Of a stretch of 61,832 nt of DNA, positions 26,437-35,671 are shown piece by piece. The DNA comes from Streptosporangiaceae bacterium (lineage in GTDB: Bacteria; Actinomycetota; Actinomycetes; Streptosporangiales; Streptosporangiaceae). The stretch is taken from assembly GCA_019245115.1 (NCBI GenBank), contig JAFARZ010000284.1, forward strand, positions 1 to 61,832, in the 5' to 3' direction. The notes under the pieces are model-generated. The model did no database searches. It was not told the DNA's origin and saw only the letters and a list, made by a program, of their open reading frames with translations. Numbering within the stretch: position 1 is the first letter of the stretch; every line of letters starts with the position of its first letter. Both the position numbers and the translations under genes were made by a program.

Positions 26437-27684
26437 ATGGACTTCGAACTCGGCCATATCTCGCCGGCAGGCATGCAATTCACAGAGCTCGCGGATAAGC
26501 ATTCGGCGGAGTTTGCCACGACGGCGGACCGTCATGACCGGGAAAACATTTTTCCGATGCAGAACTGGGAATCGATGCGGCGCTCGGGATTCCTTTCCGC
26601 GACGGTGCCCGAGGAGCTGGGCGGAATGGGAGTGCGTGCCATTCATGATCTGGTCGTCGCGATCAACCGGCTGGCCCGCGGTGACGGTTCGACGGCGATC
26701 GGCGCCGCGATGCACACGACCGCGTTCTGGTATCTGGCCAAGCTGCTGAGGCGGCCGCCAGCGGCCCTCGGTGACCAGCGGTTCATCGTGGGCCTGCGGC
26801 TGATCTTGCGCCGATGCGCACGGGGCAGGGTGGTCGCATGCGTCGCGATCTCCGAGCAGGGGACGTCGCTCGGCGAGCCACGGGCACTGGCCGCGCCAGA
26901 AAGGGACGGCTACCGGATCACGGGGCGGAAGTACTTCTGCACGAATTCCCCTGCCGCGACGGTGTTCCTGAGTTCGGTGCGGATCCCGGCCGGCGGAGAG
27001 CGCGACACGCTTGGTTTCGCGCTGATCCCGCGCGAGACGCCCGGCGTGACGGTGGTGGCGGACTGGGACGCGCTCGGCATGCGCGCTTCCGGCAGCGGGG
27101 CGGTCGTCTTCGACTCGTGCCACGTACCGGAGGGACTGGTGATGCCGGGCGGTCCCGTGGGCGCGCTGTCCGCCGAGATCCTGCCGCTGACGATGACCGG
27201 TGCGCTGGTCCTGGCCGGGGCGTTCCTCGGCATCGCCGAGCGCGCCCAGGGACTCGTTGTCGACGCCCTTTCGAGGAGGCATGCCGCTTCGGCCGGTCCG
27301 CCGTATGCCCGTCCGGGGGTGACGGAGATCATCGGCGAGAACGAAGCTGACCTTGCCGCCAGCCGGGCCGTCATCAGCCGGACGGCCGTCTTGCTGGATG
27401 AGCATCTTGATCCGGCCGGCGAGCCTGCCGTCCCGCTGGCGGAATTGCATGAGCTGATGAAAGAGGTGCAGTCCGCGAATATGGTGGCCAAACATTCGGC
27501 CATAGCCGTTGTCGATCGTGCCCTGACTGCTTCAGGCGGAAGCGGATACCTTACTTCTAATCCGCTGTCCCGGCTGTACCGGGATGTCAGGGCCGGACTG
27601 TTCATGCAGCCGTTTTCCGCGCTGGATGCCTTCCAGTACATTGGGCGCGTCAGGCTCGGCGCGGATCTGGGACCGGATCTTTAG
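26437..27684 (+). CDS. Acyl-CoA dehydrogenase-like flavoprotein (possible flavin monooxygenase)
   Basis: A 415-residue protein of the acyl-CoA dehydrogenase superfamily. It shows GFLSATVPEELGGMGV, AISEQGTSLGEPRA, the FAD/substrate loop GYRITGRKYFCTNSP, DALGMRASGSGAVVFDSCHV and C-terminal YRDVRAGLFMQPFSALDAF. The usual catalytic-Glu segment (YGGTxE) is absent and the YRDVRAG ending resembles the DszC/HpaC-partner monooxygenase branch. It may therefore hydroxylate or N-oxidise rather than dehydrogenate. It lies between the ligase-P450 and a Rieske ferredoxin in the NRPS operon. Confidence 0.8.
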   Translation: MDFELGHISPAGMQFTELADKHSAEFATTADRHDRENIFPMQNWESMRRSGFLSATVPEELGGMGVRAIHDLVVAINRLARGDGSTAIGAAMHTTAFWYLAKLLRRPPAALGDQRFIVGLRLILRRCARGRVVACVAISEQGTSLGEPRALAAPERDGYRITGRKYFCTNSPAATVFLSSVRIPAGGERDTLGFALIPRETPGVTVVADWDALGMRASGSGAVVFDSCHVPEGLVMPGGPVGALSAEILPLTMTGALVLAGAFLGIAERAQGLVVDALSRRHAASAGPPYARPGVTEIIGENEADLAASRAVISRTAVLLDEHLDPAGEPAVPLAELHELMKEVQSANMVAKHSAIAVVDRALTASGGSGYLTSNPLSRLYRDVRAGLFMQPFSALDAFQYIGRVRLGADLGPDL

Positions 27685-27717
27685 TATTTGCTCGACGGGA
27701 CTGGAGTCATCATCGCT

Positions 27718-28047
27718 ATGAATACACCCGCGATTTTTATACGGGCATGTTCGGTTTCGGACCTTCCGGACGAGGGTGTGATCGGAATTACCGTGGAAGA
27801 CACGCCCCTCGCGATCGTCCGCACCGGCGGCGAGGTATTCGCCCTCCACGATGTGTGCGGGCACGACGAACTGCCGCTGTCAGACGGCGAGATCTATAAT
27901 CATACGATCGAGTGCGCGGCGCATGGCTCATGCTTCGACCTGCGGACCGGAGCGGTGACTCGCTGGCCGGCGAGAAACCCGGTCCGGACATTCGAGGCGA
28001 AGATCGAAGGCGGCGACGTCCTCGTCTCGCTTGCTCCCCGCGAATAG
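27718..28047 (+). CDS. Rieske-type [2Fe-2S] ferredoxin
   Basis: A 109-residue single-domain Rieske protein. Cluster ligands are visible as CGH (VCGHDELPL) and CAAH (IECAAHGSCFDLRTG). Such small proteins carry electrons to ring-hydroxylating oxygenases or, less often, other oxygenases. No Rieske oxygenase is in the window, so the neighbouring P450 fusion, the acyl-CoA dehydrogenase-like enzyme or the diiron oxygenase are candidate acceptors. ATG 27718 fits the family N terminus; a TTG-opened frame upstream adds ten residues. Confidence 0.88.
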   Translation: MNTPAIFIRACSVSDLPDEGVIGITVEDTPLAIVRTGGEVFALHDVCGHDELPLSDGEIYNHTIECAAHGSCFDLRTGAVTRWPARNPVRTFEAKIEGGDVLVSLAPRE

Positions 28048-28096
28048 CCATACCGGGGGAATCCGGCCGCTGCTAGATGGATGAGGTGAGCGAGTC

Positions 28097-31000
28097 TTGG
28101 CGCGTGACCAGGTATCCGATGCCGCCGGCTTGCTGGCCAGCCTCGAAAGCATAGGAATTCAGCTCTGGCTGGAGGACTCCAGACTCCGTTACCGGGCGCC
28201 GAAGGGGCTGATGACCCCCGAACGCCTGGAGTCGCTCCGTGCCCGGCGCGACGAGCTGATCGAGATCCTGCGGTCGGAGGCGGAGCCCGCCGCGGTCGTC
28301 CATGATCCGCGGGACCGGTTCATGCCTTTCCCGGTGACGGACGTCCAGGACGCTTATCTTCGTGGCCGGAGCCCCGGCTACCCCTATGGCGGGGTGGGCT
28401 GCCACGGCTACGGCGAACTCCGCTTCACCGATATCGATCCAGGCCGGCTCGACGCCGCATGGAATTCGCTTATACGACGACATGACATGCTGCGAGCGGT
28501 TGTCTCGGCGGACGGCACGCAGCAGGTGCTGCCCGAGCCTGGGCCGTACCACATCGGCGTGCATGACCTGGGCATGGCGAGCGACGGCGAATTCGCGGCG
28601 GCGGTAGAGGCCAGCCGCTCCGAGATGGATCACCGCGTCTACGAGCCAGGTAAATGGCCATTGTTCGATTTGCGTCTCACTCTCGCCGGTGACGCCGCCA
28701 TACTGCACTTCTCTGTGGACTTCCTGATAGCGGATTTCGTCAGCCTCCAGATCCTGCTCGGGGAACTGGAGGCCGAATACGGCGAGCCGGGCTCGGTCAC
28801 GGACGAGCTGGAAATTACTTTCCGCGATCTGCAGCATGCGATCCGGGCAGGATCGGCCCGCGCCGCTGAACGCGACCGCGCGTACTGGATGGAGCGCATC
28901 GGCACGTTGCCGGATCCACCCGGGCTTCCCGTGTCGCCGGCGCCGTCGGCCTCGCCTCGCTTCACGCGGCTGCCCGGGCGGCTTTCCGGAGCCAGCTGGT
29001 CCCGGCTGCGGCAGCATGCGAGGCAGTATGGGGTGACGCCCAGCTGCGCCGTCCTGGCCGCGTACGCCGAGGTGCTCCGGCGCTGGAGCAGGCAGCGCGA
29101 GTTCACCGTCAACGTCACGGTCCTGAACCGGCCGCCGCTCCACCCGCAGATCTGGCGGGTCGTCGGCGACTTCACGTCTGTGGAGCTGCTGGCCGTCCGG
29201 GCGGCCGGCCAGCGGCCATTCGGCGAACGTGCCCGCGCTATGCAGGAAACGCTCTGGGAGGACCTTGATCACGGGCGCTGTCCCGGCACTGACGTGATGC
29301 GCGAGCTCTCCAGGCGGCGGACGGAAGGGCTCACGCTTTTCCCCGTCGTATTCACCAGCAGCATAGGGCTCGGCGGCCAGAACGCGGCCGGTGACCGGGG
29401 CTTCAGCCGGCTCTGCTATGGCATCAGCCAGACGCCTCAGGTCTGGCTGGACTGCCAGGTGATGGAGATCGGCGATGGCCTTGCCTACAACTGGGACGTC
29501 CGGGCGGGCATCTTCCCCGGCGGGCTGGCCGAGGCGATGTTCGGCGCGTTCGCCGACCTGCTCGAGCGGCTCGCGGACGGCGCGGCGGCATGGCAGCTTC
29601 CTGACCCGGTTCCGGTACCGGCCGCTCAGCTCGCCCGGCGCCCTGGGCGGGCCGCGGCCACCGCGGCGCGGCATCAGGGGCTGCTGCACGACCGCGTTCT
29701 CGAACAGGCGGCGGCGAATCCCGGTCGGCCGGCCGTCATATGCGGATCGCGCGTCGTGCGATACGGCGAGCTGACCGGCATCGCGGCAGCGGTGGCGGCG
29801 GCGCTCGGCGAGCACGGCAGCCCGCCAGGCTCACCGGTCGCCATCGAAATGGACAAGGGCTGGGAGCAGGTCGCCGCCGTCATCGGGGTCCTGATGCACG
29901 GGTGTACCTATGTACCGGTCAACACCGGCCAGCCGGTCTCCCGCCGGGAGCGCATTCTGGCCGACGTCGGGGCGGAGGTCGTGCTCAGCCAGTCATGGCT
30001 GATGGACGCGGCGCGCCCAGCGCGGACGGTGGTGGCCGTCGACACGCTCAGCCCGGCGGCCCGCCCCGAGCGCGTGCCCCGCGATCCTGGCGACCTCGCC
30101 TATGTCATCTACACGTCGGGATCCTCGGGAACTCCCAAGGGAGTGATGATCAGTCACGGCGCCGCACTGAACACGGTCAGTGACGTCAATGTCCGTTTCG
30201 GGGTACACGCGGGAGACAGGGTGCTCGGTCTGGCCAGCCTCGGCTTCGACCTTTCCGTCTACGACATCTTCGGCCCGCTGTCCGCGGGCGGGTGCGTCGT
30301 GCTGCCGGAGGCGGCCAGGCGCGCCGACCCCGCGCACTGGGCGAACCTGATCGACGAGCACCAGGTAACGATCTGGAACTCCGTTCCGGCGCAGCTCGAG
30401 ATGCTGATGACGGTCCTGCGGTCCAGCCCTGGACACGGGGCGGCCTCGCTGCGGCTGGCCCTGCTCAGCGGGGACTGGATACCCGTCGGGCTGCCGGACG
30501 CGGCGCGCGAACGGCTCCCCGGGCTGCGGCTGGTCAGCCTCGGCGGGGCCACGGAGGCGTCAATCTGGTCCATATTCCATCCGATCGGCGAGGTCGACCG
30601 CAGCCTGCCGAGCATCCCGTACGGGCGGCCGCTGACCGGCCAAGCGGTCGAGGTGCTGGACGCGGACCTGCTGCCGGTACCGGATCTGGTGACCGGCGAG
30701 ATATGCATCAGCGGCGCCGGCCTGGCCGAGGGTTACCTGGGCGACGCGGAAAAGACGGCCAGGAGCTTCGTCACGGACCCGCTCACGGGACGGCGCCTGT
30801 ACCGGACCGGTGATCTCGGCCGGTATCTCGGCGACGGGAACATCGAGCTGCTTGGCCGCGAGGACTCGCAGGTGAAGATCCGCGGCCACCGCGTTGAGCT
30901 CGCCGAGGTGGAGGCCGCGATAGCCGCGCATCCCGCCGTTCGCGCCGCCGCCGTCGTCCCCGCCGGCGAGCGTCCCGGGCCGCTCGGGCTGGCGGCCTTC

Positions 31001-33376
31001 GCCGAGCCGGCGCAGTGCCCGCCGGGTCACGCCGTGTCGGCCGCGGAGCTGGCCCCGGTCGCCGTGGCTGGAGCCGCGCCGCTGCGCGCACGGGTCAATG
31101 ACGAGGAGATGCTTGCCTTCGCGCGCGAACTGGATTCCACCGCCCTGCTCCAGATGCTGGCGGCGCTGACCGCCAACGGCCTGTTCGCTGACGGGGCGCC
31201 GCACACACTCGACGAGATATTCGAACGTGCCCGCGTCGCCCCCCGCCACCACCGCCTGGTACGGAGATGGCTGCGAGCCCTGCGGGAGAACGGCCTGGTC
31301 CGCCAGGATCCGGCCGACGGGTCGTATACGGCGGCCGCGACGGCGGACGCCACGGCGGTCGCCGCGGGCTGGCGGCGTGTGTCGGAACGGCTTCCCCAGA
31401 TCGAGGACCGCACGGAGCTCATCAGCTACTTCAGGGCGACGGCAGATCATCTCCCCGAGCTGCTGGCCGGTGAACTCGATCCGCTGACCCTGCTGTTTCC
31501 CGAGGGCAGGACGGAGATCCACGAGGTCGCGTACAACGCCATGTTCCTCAGCCGGTATCTCAACAGGCTGCTCACATCGGCGGCCTGTCACCTGGCGGAG
31601 CAGCACGATGCGGCCGTGCCGCTCCGGGTGCTCGAGGTCGGCGCGGGGGTGGGCGGGACCAGTGCCGAGCTCATTCCGGCGATCGCGTCGTTCGGGGCCG
31701 ACTATCTGTTCACCGACGTCTCGGAGTTCTTCCTCAACAACGCGAGGGTCCGCTACGCCAGCTGTCCGTGGGTCGGCTACGCCCGCTACGACATGAACAG
31801 GGACTTCCGGGCCCAGGGCCTGCTGCCTAATTCCTACGAGCTCGTCGTGTGCGCCAACGTGCTGCACTACGCCCGTGACGCGGCTGACGTGCTCGGCCGG
31901 CTGAAGCAGCTGCTGGTGCCGGGTGGCTGGATCTTGTTCATCGAGGCGACCCGGGACAGCTACCAGATCATGACCTCGATGGAGTTCCTGTTTGACGAGA
32001 GCTCGGGCGATTTCGAGGATGTGCGGCGGCTACGCGAGCAGACATTCCTCACCCGCGGGCAGTGGCTGGAGATTCTCGATGCGGCCGGCGCCGACAGCGT
32101 GCTGAGCCTGCCCGAAGCCGATCCCATCACCGACGAGATGGGCATGCACTTCTTCGGGGCCAGGTTCAAGTCCGGCCGGTCCCGGATCACCGCTGAGGAT
32201 CTCATGGCGCACCTGGCGGAGCAGTTGCCCGGCCACATGGTGCCGTCCGCGGTCCAGGTGGTGGATGCCCTGCCGCTCACCGGCAACGGCAAGGTGGACA
32301 GGAAGGAGCTCGCCGCCTGGCTGGCGGCCGGCCGGCCAGATCAGCCGGCCGGCGACGGCGACCCGCCGTGTGGCGACGTGGAAGAACGGATCGCTGCGGT
32401 CTTCGAACGCGTGCTCAGGGTCCCGCAGGTTGGCCGTCACCAGGCTTTCTTCCAGCTAGGCGGTGACTCTCTGCTCGCCGCCCAGCTGGCCGCCGAGATA
32501 CGCGAGACCGTGCCCGAGGCCTCGGCCGTCGGCTACGACGATCTGCTGCGCCTCATCCTGGATAACGCGACGGTCGCCGTTGTCGCGGCCCAGCTCGCGA
32601 TGGCGGAGCCCGATCGGCTCCCCGCGGAATCCGGCTCGCCGGTCGTCAGGCTGGGCGATGGCCCTGGCCTCACCGTGCTCGTCCACGACGGAACCGGGAC
32701 GCTTGCCGCCTACGGGCCGCTCGCCGAGGCTCTCGACGGCAAGACGGGGCTCATCGGCCTGCTGATGTCCGACCGGGACGCGTATCTTGGCACCGCCGCT
32801 GACGCTCTCATCGATCAGATCGCGGCTGTTTACACAAAGGCCCTGCTCTCAGATGGTGCCGATCAGCTACGCCTCGTCGGGCACGGCTTCGGCGGGATAC
32901 TCGCCGCCGAGCTGGCGCGTCAGCTCGGCGAGGCGGGCCTGGCGGTGACGGGCCTCACCGTCATCGCCGCCGCGCCGCCGCCCTGGCCTGCCGCGGACGA
33001 GCAGCTCGCGGAGCGCCTGTTCTGGCGTGAACTCGGTGCCGGGGAGCCGCCAGGGCCGCGGCTGCGCGAGGAGCGGTTCGCCGCCCTGGCGGGGCTGGCA
33101 CCGGAATCGAGGCTGGAAGAGACGTACGAGGTGTTCCAGCACAGTATGCGGGCGGCCGCGGCGCACCTGCTGCTGCCGTACGCGGGCGACATCACGCTGA
33201 TCCGCCCGGTGCCAGGCAGCTGGTGGCCCTCACTCCCGCAGGACATGGCGGCCTACTGGAGCGACGTGTGCCTCGGCGACCTGGATATCGTCGATCTCGC
33301 CCGCGATGACGCCGGCTTCATCAGGACAGCGGCGCCGGTCCTTCCTGACCTGATCGCCGGCCGTCATGCCCGGTGA
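28097..33376 (+). CDS. PchF-like NRPS: docking-Cy-A(MT)-T-TE, predicted cysteine-specific
   Basis: A 1759-residue synthetase. Order: TubC-like docking domain (1-60); heterocyclisation domain (about 76-500) with DFLIAD (208-213); adenylation domain from about 525 with YTSGSSGTPKG near 671; embedded SAM methyltransferase (about 1000-1370, VLEVGAGVGGTS near 1178); A10 TGNGKVDRKE (about 1395); carrier LGGDSL with Ser1458; thioesterase to the end. Pocket residues read D-L-Y-N-L-S-L-I-W, the cysteine code. It should cyclise an acyl-Cys to a thiazoline and, after reduction, N-methylate it as PchF does. The thioesterase elbow reads GHGFGG, lacking the nucleophilic Ser, and its C-terminal His is not evident. 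TTG 28097 follows GAGGTGAG; a stop lies upstream in frame. Confidence 0.93.
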   Translation: MARDQVSDAAGLLASLESIGIQLWLEDSRLRYRAPKGLMTPERLESLRARRDELIEILRSEAEPAAVVHDPRDRFMPFPVTDVQDAYLRGRSPGYPYGGVGCHGYGELRFTDIDPGRLDAAWNSLIRRHDMLRAVVSADGTQQVLPEPGPYHIGVHDLGMASDGEFAAAVEASRSEMDHRVYEPGKWPLFDLRLTLAGDAAILHFSVDFLIADFVSLQILLGELEAEYGEPGSVTDELEITFRDLQHAIRAGSARAAERDRAYWMERIGTLPDPPGLPVSPAPSASPRFTRLPGRLSGASWSRLRQHARQYGVTPSCAVLAAYAEVLRRWSRQREFTVNVTVLNRPPLHPQIWRVVGDFTSVELLAVRAAGQRPFGERARAMQETLWEDLDHGRCPGTDVMRELSRRRTEGLTLFPVVFTSSIGLGGQNAAGDRGFSRLCYGISQTPQVWLDCQVMEIGDGLAYNWDVRAGIFPGGLAEAMFGAFADLLERLADGAAAWQLPDPVPVPAAQLARRPGRAAATAARHQGLLHDRVLEQAAANPGRPAVICGSRVVRYGELTGIAAAVAAALGEHGSPPGSPVAIEMDKGWEQVAAVIGVLMHGCTYVPVNTGQPVSRRERILADVGAEVVLSQSWLMDAARPARTVVAVDTLSPAARPERVPRDPGDLAYVIYTSGSSGTPKGVMISHGAALNTVSDVNVRFGVHAGDRVLGLASLGFDLSVYDIFGPLSAGGCVVLPEAARRADPAHWANLIDEHQVTIWNSVPAQLEMLMTVLRSSPGHGAASLRLALLSGDWIPVGLPDAARERLPGLRLVSLGGATEASIWSIFHPIGEVDRSLPSIPYGRPLTGQAVEVLDADLLPVPDLVTGEICISGAGLAEGYLGDAEKTARSFVTDPLTGRRLYRTGDLGRYLGDGNIELLGREDSQVKIRGHRVELAEVEAAIAAHPAVRAAAVVPAGERPGPLGLAAFAEPAQCPPGHAVSAAELAPVAVAGAAPLRARVNDEEMLAFARELDSTALLQMLAALTANGLFADGAPHTLDEIFERARVAPRHHRLVRRWLRALRENGLVRQDPADGSYTAAATADATAVAAGWRRVSERLPQIEDRTELISYFRATADHLPELLAGELDPLTLLFPEGRTEIHEVAYNAMFLSRYLNRLLTSAACHLAEQHDAAVPLRVLEVGAGVGGTSAELIPAIASFGADYLFTDVSEFFLNNARVRYASCPWVGYARYDMNRDFRAQGLLPNSYELVVCANVLHYARDAADVLGRLKQLLVPGGWILFIEATRDSYQIMTSMEFLFDESSGDFEDVRRLREQTFLTRGQWLEILDAAGADSVLSLPEADPITDEMGMHFFGARFKSGRSRITAEDLMAHLAEQLPGHMVPSAVQVVDALPLTGNGKVDRKELAAWLAAGRPDQPAGDGDPPCGDVEERIAAVFERVLRVPQVGRHQAFFQLGGDSLLAAQLAAEIRETVPEASAVGYDDLLRLILDNATVAVVAAQLAMAEPDRLPAESGSPVVRLGDGPGLTVLVHDGTGTLAAYGPLAEALDGKTGLIGLLMSDRDAYLGTAADALIDQIAAVYTKALLSDGADQLRLVGHGFGGILAAELARQLGEAGLAVTGLTVIAAAPPPWPAADEQLAERLFWRELGAGEPPGPRLREERFAALAGLAPESRLEETYEVFQHSMRAAAAHLLLPYAGDITLIRPVPGSWWPSLPQDMAAYWSDVCLGDLDIVDLARDDAGFIRTAAPVLPDLIAGRHAR

Positions 33377-34526
33377 GAGCTCGCGCGGCGCGCCGCTCAT
33401 CGGCATCCTCGGCGCCGAGGGAGCGGTCGGCGGCGCGGTGGCCAGGGCTCTGGCGGGCACGGACGGCACAACCCCGGGCCTGGATGCCCGGCTGCGCCTC
33501 GGAACCCGCAGGCCCGAGGCCGTGCCGCGGCTCGGCCGCTGGTTCCCCGGCCGGGCGGAGGCCGTCTGCGCGGACGTCCGCGACGATGCGAGCCTCGCCG
33601 GTTTCTGCGCGGGCTGCCGGGTCGTCATCAACTGCGCGGCCCCGGATGCCCAGCACCGGAGCAGGGCGGCCGCTGCCGTCCTGCGGGCGGGAGCGGATTA
33701 CTTGGACCCCGGTGGTGGCGACGCGCTGCGCGGCCAGCTGGAAGGGCTGGCCGCCGGGCGGACCGCGGTGCTCGGCGCCGGCGTGCATCCGGGCCTGTCG
33801 GCGCTGATACCCCGCTGGCTCGCAGCACAGGGCCTGGGGTTTCCGCTCGTCCTGACGTCCTACATCGGCACCCGCGACCGGATGACCCGCGCATCCGCGA
33901 CCGAGTTCCTGCTCAGCCTTACCGAGGGACACGGTGAGGCGCACGCGATGTGGCGGGCCGGCGCCAGGCACTCCCATGCGCTGGAGCCGCTGCACGAAAC
34001 GGACCTTCCCTTCTTCCCTCCCGCCGTGCTCGCCTACCCGTACCTCACCTTCGAGGCCGAGCGGCTGGCCAGGCAGCTGGGCCTGGACGAGGCCCGCTGC
34101 TACTACGTCTTCGAATCAAGCGGAAAGATTCTGACCGTGCTCAGCCGGCTCGGCGGCAGGCTGCTCGCGGACGCGGACGTCGACACCCTGGTCGACGAGC
34201 TGATCCAGGCGGCCGATATCGAGATGTTCGCCCGGAAGCCCGCTCAGCAGCTGGTCTTCCAGCTGGACGGGGAACAGTCCGGACAGCGTGCGAGCCGGGT
34301 CGCCGTGCTGCGGGCATCCAACACCTATGAGCTCACCGCGACGGTCCTCACGCTGGTCGTGACCGAGATTCTGGCGGGAACGCTGCCCGGGGGCGCCAGC
34401 TTCGCCGCCGAGACGCTCGATCCGAGAGTGGTCACCAGGCTGGAGGGCATGCCGGGGGTCATCGGAATGCACGTGCTCGATCGTCCGCTTCGCGCCTATG
34501 CTCACGTCGATCAGGGGGTGGTGTGA
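33366..34526 (+). CDS. Saccharopine-dehydrogenase-like NAD(P)-binding oxidoreductase
   Basis: A 386-residue protein with an N-terminal Rossmann fold (LIGILGAEGAVGGAVARAL) and segments VVINCAAPDAQHRS and LGAGVHPGLSALIPRW typical of saccharopine-dehydrogenase-like reductases. The start overlaps the NRPS stop by 11 nt and the stop overlaps the imide reductase start, so it belongs to the thiazoline-processing set. Related proteins sit beside thiazolinyl reductases in actinomycete pyochelin-like clusters; its exact reaction (imine reduction or release) is an inference. Confidence 0.82.
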   Translation: MPGESSRGAPLIGILGAEGAVGGAVARALAGTDGTTPGLDARLRLGTRRPEAVPRLGRWFPGRAEAVCADVRDDASLAGFCAGCRVVINCAAPDAQHRSRAAAAVLRAGADYLDPGGGDALRGQLEGLAAGRTAVLGAGVHPGLSALIPRWLAAQGLGFPLVLTSYIGTRDRMTRASATEFLLSLTEGHGEAHAMWRAGARHSHALEPLHETDLPFFPPAVLAYPYLTFEAERLARQLGLDEARCYYVFESSGKILTVLSRLGGRLLADADVDTLVDELIQAADIEMFARKPAQQLVFQLDGEQSGQRASRVAVLRASNTYELTATVLTLVVTEILAGTLPGGASFAAETLDPRVVTRLEGMPGVIGMHVLDRPLRAYAHVDQGVV

Positions 34527-35671
34527 GTAACCCCGGGGAATGGCGGCCTCGTGTCCTGATCTGCGGAACTGGCTTCGGCCGCGTGTATCTCTCGGCCGTG
34601 CGGCGTCCAGGCATGCCGTTCGAGCTGGCCGGCATCCTGGCCCGCGGCAGCCGGCGCTCCGTGGCATGCGCACAGCGCTACCAGGTACCGCTCTATACGG
34701 AGGTCGATGCCCTGCCCGGCGGTCTGGAGCTGGCCTGCGTCGTGGTGAACGCCGGGATAAACGGCGGCCGCGGCGCCGAGCTGGCGCAGGAGCTCATGTC
34801 CCGGGGCATGCACGTCCTTCAGGAGCATCCGCTGGACCAGTCCGAACTCGCCGCGTGCCTGCGGCAGGCCCGGCGCAGCGGTGTCATGTACCAGGTCAAC
34901 AGCCACTACATCCATGTGCCGGCCGTCGAATGCTTCATCCGGGCGGCGCGTCGGCTCACCGAGCGCCAGGCGCCGCTGTTCGTGGACGCCATCAGCAGTT
35001 TCCAGGTGCTGTACACGCTCATCGACATCCTGGGCCAGGTGCTGGGGGGCATCCGGCCGTGGTCGCTGACCGTCGCGCCGGAGCCCGCCGGGGCCCCCGC
35101 CGTCCTGCGCAGCGTGAACGTCGATCTTGGCGGAGTCCCTGTCTCGCTGCGCATCCAGAACCAGCTGGATCCCCGGCGCCGAGACAACGGGCCGCACATC
35201 ATGCACCGGGTGACGCTCGCCACCGAGGGCGGCAACCTGCTGCTCGCCACCACACAGGGACCGGTGCTCTGGAACCCCAGGCTGCACATGCCGGAGGACT
35301 ACCCGCAGGCCGTCACCGTCCGCGAGTCCGCGGCGGGCCACTTGGACCTGCCCAGCGTCCGGTGCCTGACCGCGTCGGCCGGGCCGTCCTACCGCGACGT
35401 CATCGCCGACGAGTGGCCGCTGGCGGTGGCGCGCTCGCTGACGGGGCTACGGGCCGCGATCCTGGCGGGTGGCGATCCGCTGACCGGTGGGCGGTATCAC
35501 CTCGCGGTTTCCCGGCTTGTCGCCGCTATCACGGCACAGCTGGGCAGGCCCGAGGTCAGGGCCGCCGGTGACCCGGCGATCCTGGAGGCAGCGGAGGCTG
35601 TCGCGGGCGCGCCGGGCGCCGGCCGGAGTCAGCCGCTTGCGAACAGCCAGCCGAGCCCGTCCGCGAGGTAG
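34523..35671 (+). CDS. Thiazolinyl imide reductase (PchG/Irp3-like)
   Basis: An NADPH-dependent reductase of about 382 residues that converts a carrier-bound thiazoline to thiazolidine. The dinucleotide site is RVLICGTGFGRVYLSAV. The active-site region MYQVNSHYIHVPAVECFIRAA and the Gfo/Idh-like C-terminal sheet match Irp3/PchG. GTG 34523 overlaps the previous stop as GTGTGA. The frame ends in a convergent 43-bp overlap with the Fes-like esterase. Its presence next to a Cys-specific Cy module is strong evidence for thiazolidine formation. Confidence 0.9.
   Translation: MSNPGEWRPRVLICGTGFGRVYLSAVRRPGMPFELAGILARGSRRSVACAQRYQVPLYTEVDALPGGLELACVVVNAGINGGRGAELAQELMSRGMHVLQEHPLDQSELAACLRQARRSGVMYQVNSHYIHVPAVECFIRAARRLTERQAPLFVDAISSFQVLYTLIDILGQVLGGIRPWSLTVAPEPAGAPAVLRSVNVDLGGVPVSLRIQNQLDPRRRDNGPHIMHRVTLATEGGNLLLATTQGPVLWNPRLHMPEDYPQAVTVRESAAGHLDLPSVRCLTASAGPSYRDVIADEWPLAVARSLTGLRAAILAGGDPLTGGRYHLAVSRLVAAITAQLGRPEVRAAGDPAILEAAEAVAGAPGAGRSQPLANSQPSPSAR

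Noticed and set aside
30560..31867. 435-codon frame antisense to the NRPS
   Set aside because: Shadow of high-GC third positions; no domain recognised, whereas the forward strand has clear NRPS motifs.
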